64,000 bases of DNA from Nilaparvata lugens. Taxonomy: Eukaryota > Arthropoda > Insecta > Hemiptera > Delphacidae. The position numbers and the translations under genes were made by a program. Shown piece after piece: positions 9,064 to 20,736 of the stretch; the first letter of the stretch is position 1, and each line of letters begins with the position of its first letter. Location of the stretch: NCBI RefSeq assembly GCF_014356525.2, contig NC_052507.1:39110368-39174367 (forward strand), in the 5' to 3' direction. Under the pieces are notes generated by a model that worked only from the letters and a program-made list of their open reading frames with translations, did not search any database and was not told the DNA's origin.

Positions 9064-11990
9064 TTAATCTTCATCTCTATCAAAGTTTTCCCTCTCATAG
9101 TAGGGCTTCAACTGTTGATATGTACAATTTCGTGGAACGGTTGTCCACGCCTCGAGTTAATTATTTCGAAGTTCTGAGGAGACAATCTTTTCGTGACTTT
9201 GAAAGGTCCACGGTAAGGGTGATTCAATTTTTTACAGGAGTCTGGTTGTGCTTGAGGGTAGGCAACTAGAACATTCGTTCCTGGTTGGATACTCAAGTCT
9301 CTGTATTTCTTGTCATGGGTTTCTTTTTGTTTCTCCTGAACCTTACTCATAATTTCAGGCAAACTTTTTCTGATTGCCACTAGCTCATTGAGGACATGCA
9401 TCCTGTCTTGCTTGATTGCACTCGGCAGGAAGGGTATGTCTAATGGGCTTAGTGGATGGAAACCGTGGAGTAGGTAGACCAACTCTCGAAGTAAAAATCA
9501 AACAAGAAGAATATGAACAGGACAAAAAATTTATATTTGTAGAAAATATGCTCAATCTTTGGGGTGTAATTCCTTGAAATTATTATTGATCACCTTTATA
9601 CTTGATTATGCTCAATACTCTATATCCTCTTGACTTTTGTCCCCGATAGATCATGAGGTTGAACCCCCAAGCTAGAAGATCACGAGCCGCTACTGGTTGT
9701 GCGGTCTAGTGCCACAAAAATATACTTATATCTGCCACCCGATAGCGATAAGGGCCCTACCGCATCAATACAGACGGTGCTATTAGGGGTTGATCCATGA
9801 TTGCTATTGGGCGCAGTAGCCCTACTGGCTTTTCTCTGCTCGTTTTGGAGATTTGACAAGTTGGGCAAGATTTAACATAGTCTATTACAATCATCTTGGC
9901 GCATGGATGGCCAGTAGTACTTGTATTTTATTTTCGACAAGGTCTTATCAATCCCAAGGTGAGCACCATAATTTATATCATCATGATATTGCTTCAGTAT
10001 TTGCTGAATAGCACTACCTGGTACTGCAAAAAGGTATTGCAGTCCTGTTTTAGTTTGCTCTTTATAAAAGAGAATATCATCGCGTAGGGTATAGTTGCGT
10101 GATTTTCGCGCAATTATTTTATCTGCTCTATCTAGATCAAATTGAGCATTGTATATCTTACTCAGGAAAGGATCCTGTTTTTGCAGTAATCCTATATTAA
10201 CAGTCAAAATATTGTTTATTTTTTGCCATTCTTTTTCAATTGTTTTTTCTATTGGCGCTCTGGAGAGGGCATCAACTAATTGTAACGATTTTCCAGGCTT
10301 ATATACGATTTCAAAGTCGTATTGTACCAATTTCGCAGCTAACTTCGCTAAGCGTGAATTTGGTTCTCGTATGCTTTTGTAGTATTGAAGACTTGCGTGA
10401 TCAGTTATTACTTGAAAATGTTTGTTAATGATTATCTATCGAAAATGATTCACACTGTAAGTTACGGCAAGCATTTCCAAGTGAGTAGCTGGCCAGTTTT
10501 GTTCATTGTTAGTAAGTCTGCGAGATATGTAAGCTACTGGTTTTATTATACCATCCGTATCTTTCTGTGCTAAGCAGGCAGCGATCCCTATGGAACATGC
10601 ATCCGTAAGTGGGATAGTATTGGCTGTGTCATTAAACAGTTTTTCAAGTCATCAAACGCTTTTTGGTGGCTCTCGTGCCATTCAAATTTGGCGTCTTTAT
10701 GAGTCAATTGTGTAAGAGGGTATGCTCTTTTGGAGAGACAGGAAATGAATTTCCTATAAAACGATGTAGCTCCAAGAAATCTTTTAACTTCTGTTACATT
10801 GGTAGGTTTGGGCATATTTTTTTATAGCCTCTACATTTTCCGGAAGTGTTTCCTTCCATGTAAGAGCAAGTGTATCCATTCCTTGGTCTGATACCATGTG
10901 CCCAAGAATTTTCAATGATGTATAGCAAATTTTGGATTTTTCAGGGTTTAATTTCAGATTTCTGCTCTCAGTCTTCTAAACACTTCTTCCAGATGTTTCT
11001 TGTGGTCATCAAGTGTAGAAGACATGATATAGATATCGTCAATGTAAATAAGAACGGATTTGTACAAGATGTCTGAAAATAAGTGTGTCATTCCTCTCAT
11101 GAAAGAGTTTGGGGATAAATTCAACCCCATAGGAGCGCATTTGAAACTAAAAAGTCCTAGAGGTGTATTAAAGGCTGTGAGGTGTTTCGACTTTTCAGCT
11201 ATTCTCATGGAATAAAAGGCTGAAGTTAAATCCAAGGTTGAGAGGAATTTTGCAGAACTTAAGGCTTCAATATTGTAGAAGGATTTGGAAGAGGATATCT
11301 ATCTTTTAGAATCTTATTGTTGAGTTTTTTATAATTTACCACAAGACGAGGCTTGTTATTCTTGTTATGCACTATAAATGCGGGTGAGGCGTAATTCGAT
11401 TTGGTTTCTTCGATTACGTTTGCTTTTAAAAGTCCTTTAAGGATTTCATCCATTTCTTCTCTTTCTTTAGTAGCTAGTTAATATGGAGGCGAAAAGATAG
11501 GAGTATCATCTGTGAGGTTGATTGTTACTGGTTCAAGAGTTGACACCGGAATATCATACTTATGTTTCGAAAATACATCTGTGTATTTCGTAATTATTTT
11601 TTCAAAATCTTTATAATCTGTTCCCTTAAAGTTGGGATTTACATCAATTTTTTGAGCATCATGAATTATAATATCAATATTTTTCTTTTCTTTGTTTTGT
11701 TCTTGAATGTTATATACTGATTCAACGAGAGGATCCTGTGCTATAGTATTCTCTGTAATACTTTTCTTAATATCTTTAATATTTGAGCTTTGAATACTTA
11801 TGTATCCAATGCATGCTCTGATTTTTAAAGAAAAAATTCTTTGTGAAAAATTGTAGGCAATGAATTTCATTTCTGTTTCCGTGACTTCCTGAATCGCGAA
11901 ATTGACTTTTTCTCTATTAAGATACATCTCATTGGCCAGTTTCACACGGCAGAGACCTCGCTCCTGGAATATCATATTACGGAAGATCAT
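9064..11990 (-). pseudogene. Ty3/gypsy pol: reverse transcriptase, RNase H, integrase
   Basis: Conserved blocks follow in the correct order on the minus strand. 11990-11478 holds the linker ahead of the reverse transcriptase. 11453-11259 has RLVVNYKKLN. 11235-10954 begins MDLTSAFYSM and holds the catalytic YIDD motif. 10815-10588 has FLGATSFYRKF, the connection to RNase H. 10330-9872 begins inside RNase H and runs into the zinc-binding N-terminus of integrase (GAHLGIDKTL, YYWPSM). 9868-9680 is the start of the integrase core (VCIDAVGPL). 9482-9108 is the integrase C-terminus, with the true end near 9064 in another frame. At least six breaks separate these pieces and much of the integrase core is lost. 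The intact protein would copy and integrate the element; this copy cannot. Confidence 0.9.
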
Positions 11991-12052
11991 ATTTCATATT
12001 TTGCAGCTCTCCTGTACTTTCACATGGGATCTTACGAATAAGCCGACAGATC

Positions 12053-12178
12053 TAACAACTACGCCAACGTTTGCTCAAAGTAAGACTCATCACTTTTTCT
12101 CAAAGTCTAACTTCCTTAAAAATATAGATAGAAGATTTCTGATTTCGGATTTGGATTCAGCGACCCCAAATTCTTTAA
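12053..12178 (+). repeat. Left inverted arm of the DNA element
   Basis: The 126 bases are the reverse complement of 16929-17054 with about six mismatches. Key words are ACGTTTGCTCAAAGT, CACTTTTTCTCAAAGTCT and GCGACCCCAAATTCTTTAA. The similarity fades beyond 12178 toward 12240. Confidence 0.85.
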
Positions 12179-12438
12179 CGCGTAAGTCCCATTTTCAAAA
12201 ATACCCGAAAACAAGGGAGTTATATCTGTTTTTAATATAGCTTTCCATTATCATATGATTATATAGTACGTACTAAGATAATAATACACCTGCCTCACAA
12301 AGGGACAGGCAAAGGTTTTAAGAAGTTTTTGAACACCTGAGAAGTTTATACATAAACATTTTTAATTTTTAAAAGTTCTAGTTTTCCAAAAAAATATTGA
12401 ACTATGAAAAGTTGAATCCAAATATGAAATCATAAATC
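12179..12438. other. Inner part of the DNA element next to the LINE
   Basis: Non-coding. The first 60 bases still show weak inverted similarity to 16870-16928 (CCGAAAACAAGG against CGGAAAACAAGG). The rest is AT-rich and reaches the left target duplication of the LINE at 12439. Confidence 0.5.
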
Positions 12439-12451
12439 ATCTCCACTCATC
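12439..12451. repeat. Target site duplication of the LINE, left copy
   Basis: ATCTCCACTCATC at 12439-12451 is repeated exactly at 15686-15698, framing the LINE. A 13-bp duplication is typical of target-primed reverse transcription. Confidence 0.8.
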
Positions 12452-15400
12452 TTCTTCTTCTTTTTCTTCTTTTTCTTGACCCCCTCTGCCGTTACAGCGT
12501 AGGGGTACCAGCCTCGGTCCATCTCCTCCATGCAGTCCTATCCTCAGCCATTCTTCTCATATCTCTCATTGTCTTGCCTCTCTCCCTCCCCAATTCCTCC
12601 ATATAGCCTTCCCAGTTCATCCTAGGTCTACCTCTCCGTCTCTTTCCTTCCCTCCTAGCCTCCACCACTTCCTTTACTGGGCGACATTCTTGCATTCTAG
12701 TGAGGTGTCCAAACCATTTGAGTGGCCTTTCTTTTATGTCTTCCATCAGTGCTCTTCTTCCCACTTCTCCTCTCACTCTCTCATTTCGCCATCTATCATG
12801 TCTTGTCTTTCCTATTGCTCTTCTGTGGTACCTCATTTCTGCTGCAGTAACCTTACTCCAGTGTTTCTTGAGGGTTACCCAGCTTTCACTGCCATAAATG
12901 AGAGTTGGAGCAAACACACAATTAAATATTCTTTTCTTTGTCGTCATATTTAACTCTCTTTTGCCAACCACGGTGCTGTTCAGCTGGAAATGTACATTCA
13001 TTGCTTTTTTCACTCTGTTTGCAATTTCTCTATCTAGTTTTCCATCTGCACATATAATTGCTCCCAGATACTCGTACTGGTCTACCTCATCCAGGGCCTT
13101 TCCTTTGCATGTTATTCCACAGCGCTCTCTCTCTCTCCCACCGCTACCCTCATAATCTTGCTTTTGCTCGTATTCACCTCCATTGATCTTCTTGACAAAA
13201 CCTTTTCCCATACGTCAACTGCCTTCTGGAGTTTCCTTGTACTGTCTTCCATCAGAACAATATCATCTGCGAATACCAAGGCCTGTAAGTATACTGGTCT
13301 AAGATTTTTATGACCCACTTTCATTTTTGGGGTGTTTCTTTTGCAATACTTTAGTATGCTGTTCATAAAGATTATAAAGAGCAGGGGGCTGAGGCTATCT
13401 CCTTGTTTCATACCCTTTCTCATATCAAATTCCTGAGATACCTCCCCATCTATCCTTACCACTCCAACCGTTTTCCTATACAACGTTTGTACTGCTCCTA
13501 TCAATCTGTCGCTGACTTCCAACTCTCTCATGGCACTCCATATTTCTCTTCTTGGGACCGAATCAAATGCAGCTTTCAGGTCTAAGAATGCCATAAATAG
13601 GTCTTTTCCTTCCTCCATATATATCTCCATCACCCTTCTAATTGTACATATGTGGTCCTGGGTTTGTCTGTCCTTTCTAAATGCACTCTGCTCCTCTTCC
13701 AGTCTTTCCTCCACTTCTCTCCTTAGTCTTTTTTCAATTATCCTGGAATATATCTTTAGTACCACTGAAGATAGACAGATTGCACGGTAGTTGTCACATT
13801 CTACAGTTCTTCCTTTTTTATAAATTGGGATTATTATGTTCTTCTCCCAATCTTTGGGGACCTCATTGCTGTTCCAAACTTTTCTGAATAGTTGCCATAG
13901 ATACCGCTTGACTCCAGATCCTCCATATTTTATATATTCTGGGGCCACTTCATCCATCCCTGGTGCCTTTCCAATCTTCATATCCTTTATTGCCTCTTCC
14001 ACTTCCCGCATGCTTATCTCATCATTCTCCTCTTGTGCCTCTGATCCTCCTCCATCCCGCACTTCCTCACCCTCATCTCCCTCCCATCCAAACTTCTTTT
14101 CATAATGCAGCCTCCACGTGGCTAATATTTCCTTGGGCTCTGATATCACCTTCCCTTCTTCATTGGCAATATTCCTTATCTTTTTACCCATTTTTCGTCT
14201 CAGGCCTCTAATTGTATTCCAGAAAATTCTATTATTGAAACGAAAATTTTCCTCTAATTCCTTGCCGAATTCCTCCCAAGTTTCAGCTTTAGCCCGTCTC
14301 ACAGTCTCTTTCACTTGGTTCCGTTTTTCGACATATGCTCTTCTGTCTTCCTCTGTTCTTGTTTGGAGATATCTTTTCCATGCTTCCTTTTTGTATCTAA
14401 CCATGATCTTCACCTCATCATTCCACCATTTTGTACGTTTCTTACCCTGCCCTTTAATTTGTCTACTGCCACATGCCTGCTCTGCAACTCTTTTTATTGT
14501 AGTTTTAAGTGCATTCCATATATCTTCTATCCCTTTTCTTTCCAATTCCTCATTTTGCCATGTCAATTCCTCTTCCATTTTTCTGGAAAACTCATCCCTA
14601 ACTCCAGGCTTCCTCAGTTCCTCAACTTTGACCTTTACATATGCCTTGGTTTTCCTTGCCTTAGGGATACTGAAGTTTGTGTCCAGCACAAGCAATTTAT
14701 GGTCAGTTGCCAGCTCTGCCCCCCTTATGACCTTCACATCGCATACAGCATAGTTTGTGTTTCTTGTGTACACCATGTAGTCAATTACACTCTCTGCCTG
14801 TCTACCCAAAGCTGAATATGTAATTTGGTGTATCTTTTTGTGGTTGTAAAAAGTGTTTCCAATCATAAGGTTGTTTTCCAGGCAAAAGTCTATGATCCTT
14901 TCTCCATTATCATTCAAGATTCTATCCCCAGCAAACCTTCCCATACAGCCTTGTCCTCTGTTCACTTCACTCCCTATTCTTCCATTCCAGTCTCCATTAT
15001 GATAACATGCCTACTTCTGTCTCGTGCCTTATCCATTTCCTTCTGTAATTCTTCATAGAATGCTTCTTTATCTGCAATGTCGTAATCTTCTGTTGGGGCA
15101 TAGACTTGAATTACTGTAACAGTCTCTTCCATCTCCAAGTCCACATACATAATCCTTGAGCTTACCGCCTTCCATCCAGTCACTTTTCCTTCCAGCTCAC
15201 CTGACTCCACCACTCCAACTCCCTCTCCTGCTCGTCTTGTCTTATCCACTCCTGAATATCTCAAACAATAACCTCCGTCCAATTGCACTTGCCCTTGGCC
15301 CTTCCTTTTCGTCTCACTCAGTCCCATCAGTTGCACTCTGTATTTTCTCATCTCCTCCACCAATTCCACCTCCTTTCCATTCAAAGTAGTCACGTTCCAT

Positions 15401-15685
15401 GTTCCGAATCTGATTTTAGTCTTGTTCCTTTTATTTGTCCTTGAGTCCGGTCCTGTTCCGAGGCTGATTTGTAGTACTCCTAGGGAGTACAACACCTTGT
15501 CGTTGGTGGAGGGGCTTGCGTACTCCTGCGACCCAGAGAGCTATGCCGGCGGTAGTGTAACTACCAGCAGGGCCACCCAAGCCAGACAGGTCGAAGGGTA
15601 GGAGGCAGACAAAGAAGTACTCCAAAGAAGGCGTCGTTGGGCTAATCCCCCACACGCTGGATAAACTCGGATTCAGAGAAATCAA
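12452..15685 (-). mobile_element. Near full-length non-LTR retrotransposon (LINE)
   Basis: The body is bounded by a 13-bp direct repeat (12439-12451, 15686-15698). On the minus strand the 5' end is at 15685, with a leader of about 190 bases before the coding region, which runs to 12492. The 3' end carries an A/G-rich simple tail of AAGAAG words (12452-12478). There is one coding region with endonuclease and reverse transcriptase and no separate gag-like ORF, as in RTE-type elements and relatives. I do not assign the clade with certainty. It sits inside the Harbinger-like element and is therefore younger than it. Confidence 0.85.
12492..15495 (-). pseudogene. LINE endonuclease-reverse transcriptase polyprotein, frameshifted
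   Basis: The coding region lies in three minus-strand pieces. 15495-14974 is an APE-type endonuclease N-terminus (FGTWNVTTLNGK, GLSETKRKGQG, VYAPTEDYD). 14965-13112 starts near the next endonuclease block (NGERIIDFCLENN) and then holds the reverse transcriptase (IIIPIYKKG, DNYRAICLSS, FLDLKAAFDSV, MKQGDSLSPLL, and the catalytic FADD in VFADDIVLM). 13211-12492 is the C-terminal region (YEYLGAIICADG, LIYGSESW, WFGHLTRM, RRRGRPRMNW). Frame changes fall near 15000 and near 13115-13200; the first is consistent with loss of one base just before a GDWNG-type motif. The intact enzyme nicks DNA and primes reverse transcription at the nick. Two frameshifts make this copy non-functional, but divergence otherwise looks modest. 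Confidence 0.9.
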
Positions 15686-15698
15686 ATCTCCACTCATC
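15686..15698. repeat. Target site duplication of the LINE, right copy
   Basis: Exact 13-base repeat of 12439-12451, immediately beyond the 5' end of the minus-strand LINE. Confidence 0.8.
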
Positions 15699-16201
15699 AC
15701 CCAATAAAATAGGAGGAAAAGGAATGTTGTACAGTAAATTTCACTGAATTTCAATTGTCATTCAACAATCCAATTTATCAGGTTCAAATCTTTGATTATC
15801 ACTTTAAATTCCCAGCAATTATTGACTATTTCTTTTTACAATCAGAAAAATCTATTATGATCATACAGTATAAACATTGTGCTGATCTGAATCGATCTAT
15901 GGTAATAATAGGAATTGAAAGAATAGAAAATGTCATGGCATTCCAAGTAGTGATGTCTGTGTATTAGAACTGCTGAGTTGATAATGCATACTGAAAAAAA
16001 GTCATGAATAGCTCAGACCAGCCTGGCGACTTTGATGCTTTTGAAACCGGAATCTTGTTTTATTTTTATTAAAGAATGATACGGAATGAAAACCATGTAT
16101 CATAGTACAAAGCTTTGTATCATGAGTAAGATTGACAATCATGGCTTGTCGATTTTAGTTGCTGATGCTGACCTAAATCCTCATTCCTCAGTTGTAGAGC
16201 T
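15699..16201. other. Non-coding interior of the DNA element
   Basis: About 500 bases between the LINE and the HARBI1 fragment. I see no conserved protein motif in any frame. It probably represents degenerated 5' sequence of the Harbinger-like element. Confidence 0.45.
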
Positions 16202-16381
16202 ATGGACCAAGCGCGAGCATTTGCCTTTTATGTCATATACCGTCGACACAAACTTCGGCGTCAAAAACGGCTAGCAAGAGCTAGACTCCATTGGGTTCAT
16301 CCTATCAATAAACTTCGTGATAACGCAGGAGCTCACGCCACACTGTTCAAAGAACTCAGACAGGACGATAAAATTTTTTGA
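16202..16381 (+). pseudogene. HARBI1-like (PIF/Harbinger) transposase N-terminal fragment
   Basis: A 59-codon frame starts ATG at 16202 and stops at TGA 16379-16381. Its second half reads RLHWVHPINKL, GAHATLFKELRQDDKIF, which has the conserved pattern seen near the N-terminus of HARBI1-type nucleases and Harbinger transposases in animals (WVHPI, then a GA..LF.EL..D..KF block that normally leads into a YFRM motif). The frame stops exactly where that motif would follow, and none of the DDE catalytic region remains. An intact protein would cut at the inverted termini of the element. The call rests on pattern recognition of a short stretch, but its location between two inverted arms agrees with it. 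Confidence 0.6.
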
Positions 16382-16928
16382 ACCTGTATAAACAATTCAT
16401 ACAATTCTTAGAATTCATAGGAACGGTAAAAAATCAATTTTACGAAAATCGATGTACATGTAACTGGATTTAGAAGATCAATACGATAATGTTCTCTATC
16501 ACAATTTAATCATAGAAATATTTAAGTGAAAACGTTGGGCGCAAACCTTCTGCCATGAGGAGACAAATAAATTTATGAAAAGTTTGATAGCTTGAATTTG
16601 ATCAGTGATCTGATATTTGTTACACGTTTTTATTCTAAGACATAATATGTCTTAGACTAATTTTTAATGTTTCTTCAATCGGCAGGAAAACTTTGGTTTT
16701 TCAAAGTTATCTTACTCCCTTATTTTGGGGTATTTTCAGAAATCAAGATAAATAACCTACCAAATTTCCTACACGAATACAGTGTAAGTTGTATTATAAT
16801 AGCTACAGTACTTACGTACTGTATAGTACAGTACCTGTTCGTTTTTACCAAATAATTATATGATAATAGAAAGCTTTATTAAAAACAGCCATAACTTCCT
16901 TGTTTTCCGATATTTTCGGATATTTACT
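16382..16928. other. Non-coding interior between the HARBI1 fragment and right arm
   Basis: AT-rich, with a small hairpin ACAGTAC-TTAC-GTACTGT at 16805-16822. No remaining transposase catalytic motifs were recognised, so the body of the transposase gene is deleted. Confidence 0.5.
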
Positions 16929-17054
16929 TTAAAGAATTTGGGGTCGCTGAATCCAAATCCGAAATCAGAAATCTTGTATCTATATTTTTAAGGAAGTAAG
17001 ACTTTGAGAAAAAGTGATGAGTCATACTTTGAGCAAACGTCAGCATAGTTGTTG
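16929..17054 (-). repeat. Right inverted arm of the DNA element
   Basis: Reverse complement of 12053-12178 with about six mismatches in 126 bases. It ends 120 bases before the gypsy protease/linker frame resumes on the minus strand at 17177. Confidence 0.85.
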
Positions 17055-17176
17055 GATCTTGCCTCTGCTTGCCTCGAGGGGAAAAGACGTGACAAAACGA
17101 GGTTCCTGGATAGGAGTCACCATGTGAAAGACACAATTTGACTCAATGTACTTCGACAAAAAAACGTGAACACTGT

Positions 17177-18463
17177 TCAGTGTTCAAGTTGCACGTCTCC
17201 TATCGTGTGAAAGTAGCCATTTGGTGTGAAATGCAAGCTCACATTTTCTTGTACATTCCAGATGTTTCTCATTGAAAATTCAGTAGAGTCATGAGATTTT
17301 ATAATTACATCCGTCGGTAACCGAATAGATTGAGATTCATTGTAATCTGTATTGGTTACAACAGATTCATTAACAATGGGCGAAAATTGCGCTGTATAAG
17401 CTGTCTCGCTGAGAGTGCCGAGTGATTGCCCACTGGAAAAAATCAAAGTTTTACCTGACGTGTTGAAAACGTCAATTTGATAATCTTGCTTCGCGATTGT
17501 TCTTACTTGGAAACAAACGTCGCTATCTTTGCACAAGGTTTTATGCTGAGGATTGAAAATCCTAAATTCATTGTCTGTTGGAAAATTAGACAATAGCAAG
17601 GGAATAGGATATGATTCGGCAGGCTGTATTCTAATATCTTTTCCGTTGTAAACTGAATATGCAACAGAAACTGGACTTTCTGAATGGGAATGAGATACTG
17701 TCTCTTCACTCGTTCTCATGGGAATCGTTAGATCTTTGTTCAAAATAATTTTCTTACAAGAGAAATCAATTGGAACATTATTTTCTTCCAAAAATCGATT
17801 TCCTAAGATTATGTCTGTCGATAACTCTTGTACTATGAAGCATAATTATTGAGAAAAGAGTTTTTCTTGAATTGAGAATATAACTTCTGCAATTCCAAGG
17901 AATGGAATCTCTTTTTGATTTGCAGCGTACAAAATCATGTCAGGCTTTTCTATTATATCATTTTCTTGTACCAAGTGCTTTCTGGCTAATGATATATTTG
18001 ATCCAGTGTCAAAAAGGATGATAATGTTTCGTTTATTTGACATGGCTTTAATGTGGACAGCCGAGTCTATTTGATTGCATGCTTCGGTGATTTTGGAGCT
18101 GGAAGGATGTTTGTTTGACAAATATGATTGAGGGTCTTGTATTACATTTATCAGATTTTCTATTTTGTGAATTATTTCCGGTTTCTTTTCCATTGTGTTT
18201 AACGGTTTGTTATCGAGTGAATATTTATGTATCATATTGAGTTGGAAATCTTTGAGGCTCGCTATTTCGTCATCTTGTGAGAAAGCTTCTAGAGTTCTGT
18301 ACTTCAAGTAATAGTATAAGACATTCAAAAATTTTTCTACATTTGTGCAGAGATTGTGTTCTTTTGACTTTTCTCCTATGCGTATCACTCTTTTGATAGT
18401 CAGGTGTGAGTTGTTGGGGCCTTGAGGTAATAATTGTCGAACTTCAACTATTTTTTCAGTCAA
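17177..18463 (-). pseudogene. Gypsy aspartic protease and linker to reverse transcriptase
   Basis: Two minus-strand pieces in different frames. 18463-17846 contains the active-site block LFDTGSNISLARKHL and then ILYAANQKEIPFLGIAEV, the pattern of a retropepsin: catalytic D-T-G, then the flap-side strands with a GIA motif. 17791-17177 follows as a linker of about 200 residues with no catalytic motif, as is common between protease and reverse transcriptase in env-bearing gypsy elements. The frames are broken at about 17800-17846 and the gene is cut off at its 3' end by the DNA element at about 17130. In an intact element the protease would process the Gag-Pol polyprotein. Confidence 0.75.
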
Positions 18464-18572
18464 TCTTGTTATTTCTCTGTTAAATAGGCCAGTGGTTTAA
18501 TCATAGATATAGAAATTACTTGTTCTATTATCACTCACTAAAATTGAATCGTTATGCTGGACTATCGTCGCA

Positions 18573-20736
18573 TTATCGGTTTGCTTGTGAGTTAAAAAAA
18601 AAAAAAATCCATAAGTGGCGCAACGTTACATTTCTACTTATCCATTGTGGTAGTGATTCGTCATCAGAGTCAAGTAAATCATGTGTGATTTGGTCACTGA
18701 ATACCTGAATTTGAGTTGCTATAGGGAGAGCATAGTTGTTCATTATGTAGTCAATAATGTGTGACAAATTCAATTTATCCATATTATGTTCCATGCGTAG
18801 GGGTTGTTGTAGTATTTGAGATCCAATTTTACTTGGGTCTGTGTTGCATACCTGTTTCAATGGTTCTTGCTTATGATTTGGAAGATCCGATTCATCAGTT
18901 TTTTTCACATATGTGTGTTTTCCATTATTTTTAACATCGTGAGATTCCTGTCTGGTATCGTGTGATGACGTAATAATTTTACTATCATTTTGGGTGTTGA
19001 CGGGTTGACAAGATTGTTTTGATGCAGCTAGAGCGTAGGTCATAGTATTCTTTTGCTCTTTAATATTTACAGGACATCCGTTATTCACTACGCTAGTGTT
19101 TTTGGATGTCCTATTTATGCGTTTTTTGAATTGGCATTTCTCAATTTATTGTAATAACAACTATCTGTGCTGTGACCCTGCTTGTTACATATAGCACACG
19201 ACGTTACTTTCTTTTTCTCTTCTGGGTTGGTGAGACCGTTATGAAAACAATCTTTTGTTGTGTGATTGGTATAATGGCAAATTTCACAAGGTGTTTTATT
19301 TTCAGAGGTGCGTGCTTGTTCCTGTCTTGGCTGTTTATTGTAGCCGTTCTGTTCTCTGCGATTTATATTTCTGAAATCCCTGTTATGGAATCTATTATAA
19401 GCCTGTTGGTTGGGATTCTGGTTCCTAGTTGTGATTTGATTGTTATTTTGGTTGAGGTACCCTGTTTTCTGATTTTCATGAAATCCCTGGTTCTGTGTTG
19501 TTTCTGGTTGGTTGTTGTTAGCTAGACATTTCATGTTTAATAAATGAACGTGTTCAGTTTGCTGGATCAACTCCTCCAATTTTTCTGTTAGTTTGTCCAT
19601 TTTTTCGGTTTGGACTTCTGGTTTTTGAATTTGTTCGAAAGTTTTGCCGATAGGCTGTGTAATCCCTAGACGATCATCAGTCATGAACTGGGACAGTTCG
19701 TATTTTTGAATGTTTTCCTCGAGCTGTTTCATTGTGTTATTTGGTAATATGCAAATTTTATCGAGTATGTGAGGTAAAAGTCCTCACATTATGTACCTTA
19801 CTTTTCGCGTTTCACCCATTTGTGGATCTATTTGTCTACACAAAAATTGTATGTGTGCCATGTAATTCTGTATTGTTTCTGAACGAGACATTTTTCTGTT
19901 TGCAAGTTCGATTTCGAGTTTTTCAATGTGTGCTACTGGTTCAAAGTATTCTGTCATTTCCTTTTGTACGTTTTCGTGATTTAAAGTATTTTGTGTTTGT
20001 AATCTGTCACTTATAGTGTCAAAGTAGTGAGCGGCACTACCTATTAGATAGAATGGTAAGTAGAGTAAGGAATCTTCTGAACTCCATGAATTTGCCTTTG
20101 AGGTCCTATTAAAACTAACGGAAAAGTCATGTATGTTTTCGTGTGGTGAGGCAGAATAGGTTGGTGGTGTGATAAGAGGCCTTTTTCTGTCAGCCATTTC
20201 GGTTTCTGTATCTGAATTTTTTCAAGTGTTTCGGTTGGGATGCAAGAATTCGTACAGGTATTAATTGTTTCGGTTTGAGTGTAAAAATCTGTAGTGAAAC
20301 TTTCTGTTTGAGTACATGAATTTGTTTTAATTGGTTCAGGGGAAAAAAATACTTTAGTTTTGCTGGCAGAAGGTGTTAATAGTTTATTTGGTGTATTTTC
20401 AAGGCTTTGTTCTCCTGCGCTTGCTAGTCTGAAATTTCTTCTTAGGTGGTTTTCAAGGACATATAAATCAGGATAGCTATCTTTTAACGTATCTGAAAGT
20501 GGGAGTCGATCTATAATGTATTGAATCGCTCTATCACGCTATTTCTGATATTTTGAAATATCATTGAAACTTTCTTTAATAAGACGAGGATTTGAGCGGT
20601 CAAACTCAAGATCAGCGTTAGCGGGAATGTAAAGGTTGTATTCCTGCGATAATTTTTTTGCTGTTTCCAAATTAAGTTTGGAAGTTTGAACAGTACGCAA
20701 GTCAGTTAGAGTAGTTGAGGACATATTTCCTAGCAC
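18573..20736 (-). pseudogene. Gypsy gag polyprotein with two zinc knuckles, broken
   Basis: The minus-strand pieces are 20736-20539 (N-terminal part, then an in-frame stop at 20539, after which the frame can be read on toward 20200), 20197-19784 (capsid-like, with FYLIGSAAHYFDTIS), 19732-19115 (coiled, glutamine and asparagine rich, then two CCHC-type knuckles CEICHYTNHTTKDC and CAICNKQGHSTDSC) and 19088-18573 (hydrophilic spacer toward the protease, ended by an A-run at 18594-18606 on the plus strand). Capsid assembly and RNA binding are the expected roles. At least four breaks make it inactive. The knuckles and position upstream of the protease fix the identity. Confidence 0.75.

Larger units (their letters stand above)
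12017..17130. mobile_element. PIF/Harbinger-like DNA element, split by a LINE
   Basis: Two inverted arms of 126 bp (12053-12178 and 16929-17054) are about 95% identical, and weaker inverted matches extend outward to CTTTCACATGG at 12017 and CCATGTGAAAG at 17120. Between them lies a fragment of a HARBI1-type transposase (16202-16381) and a LINE insertion. Removing the LINE leaves about 1.9 kb, a fair size for a deleted, non-autonomous Harbinger element. It interrupts the protease-reverse transcriptase junction of the gypsy element. Outer boundaries and target duplication were not resolved. The Harbinger assignment rests on the short protein fragment. Confidence 0.6.

Noticed and set aside
13681..15389. 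Long plus-strand frames (up to 211 codons) opposite the LINE
   Set aside because: They are antisense shadows of the LINE endonuclease-reverse transcriptase, leucine/serine/phenylalanine rich and without domains.
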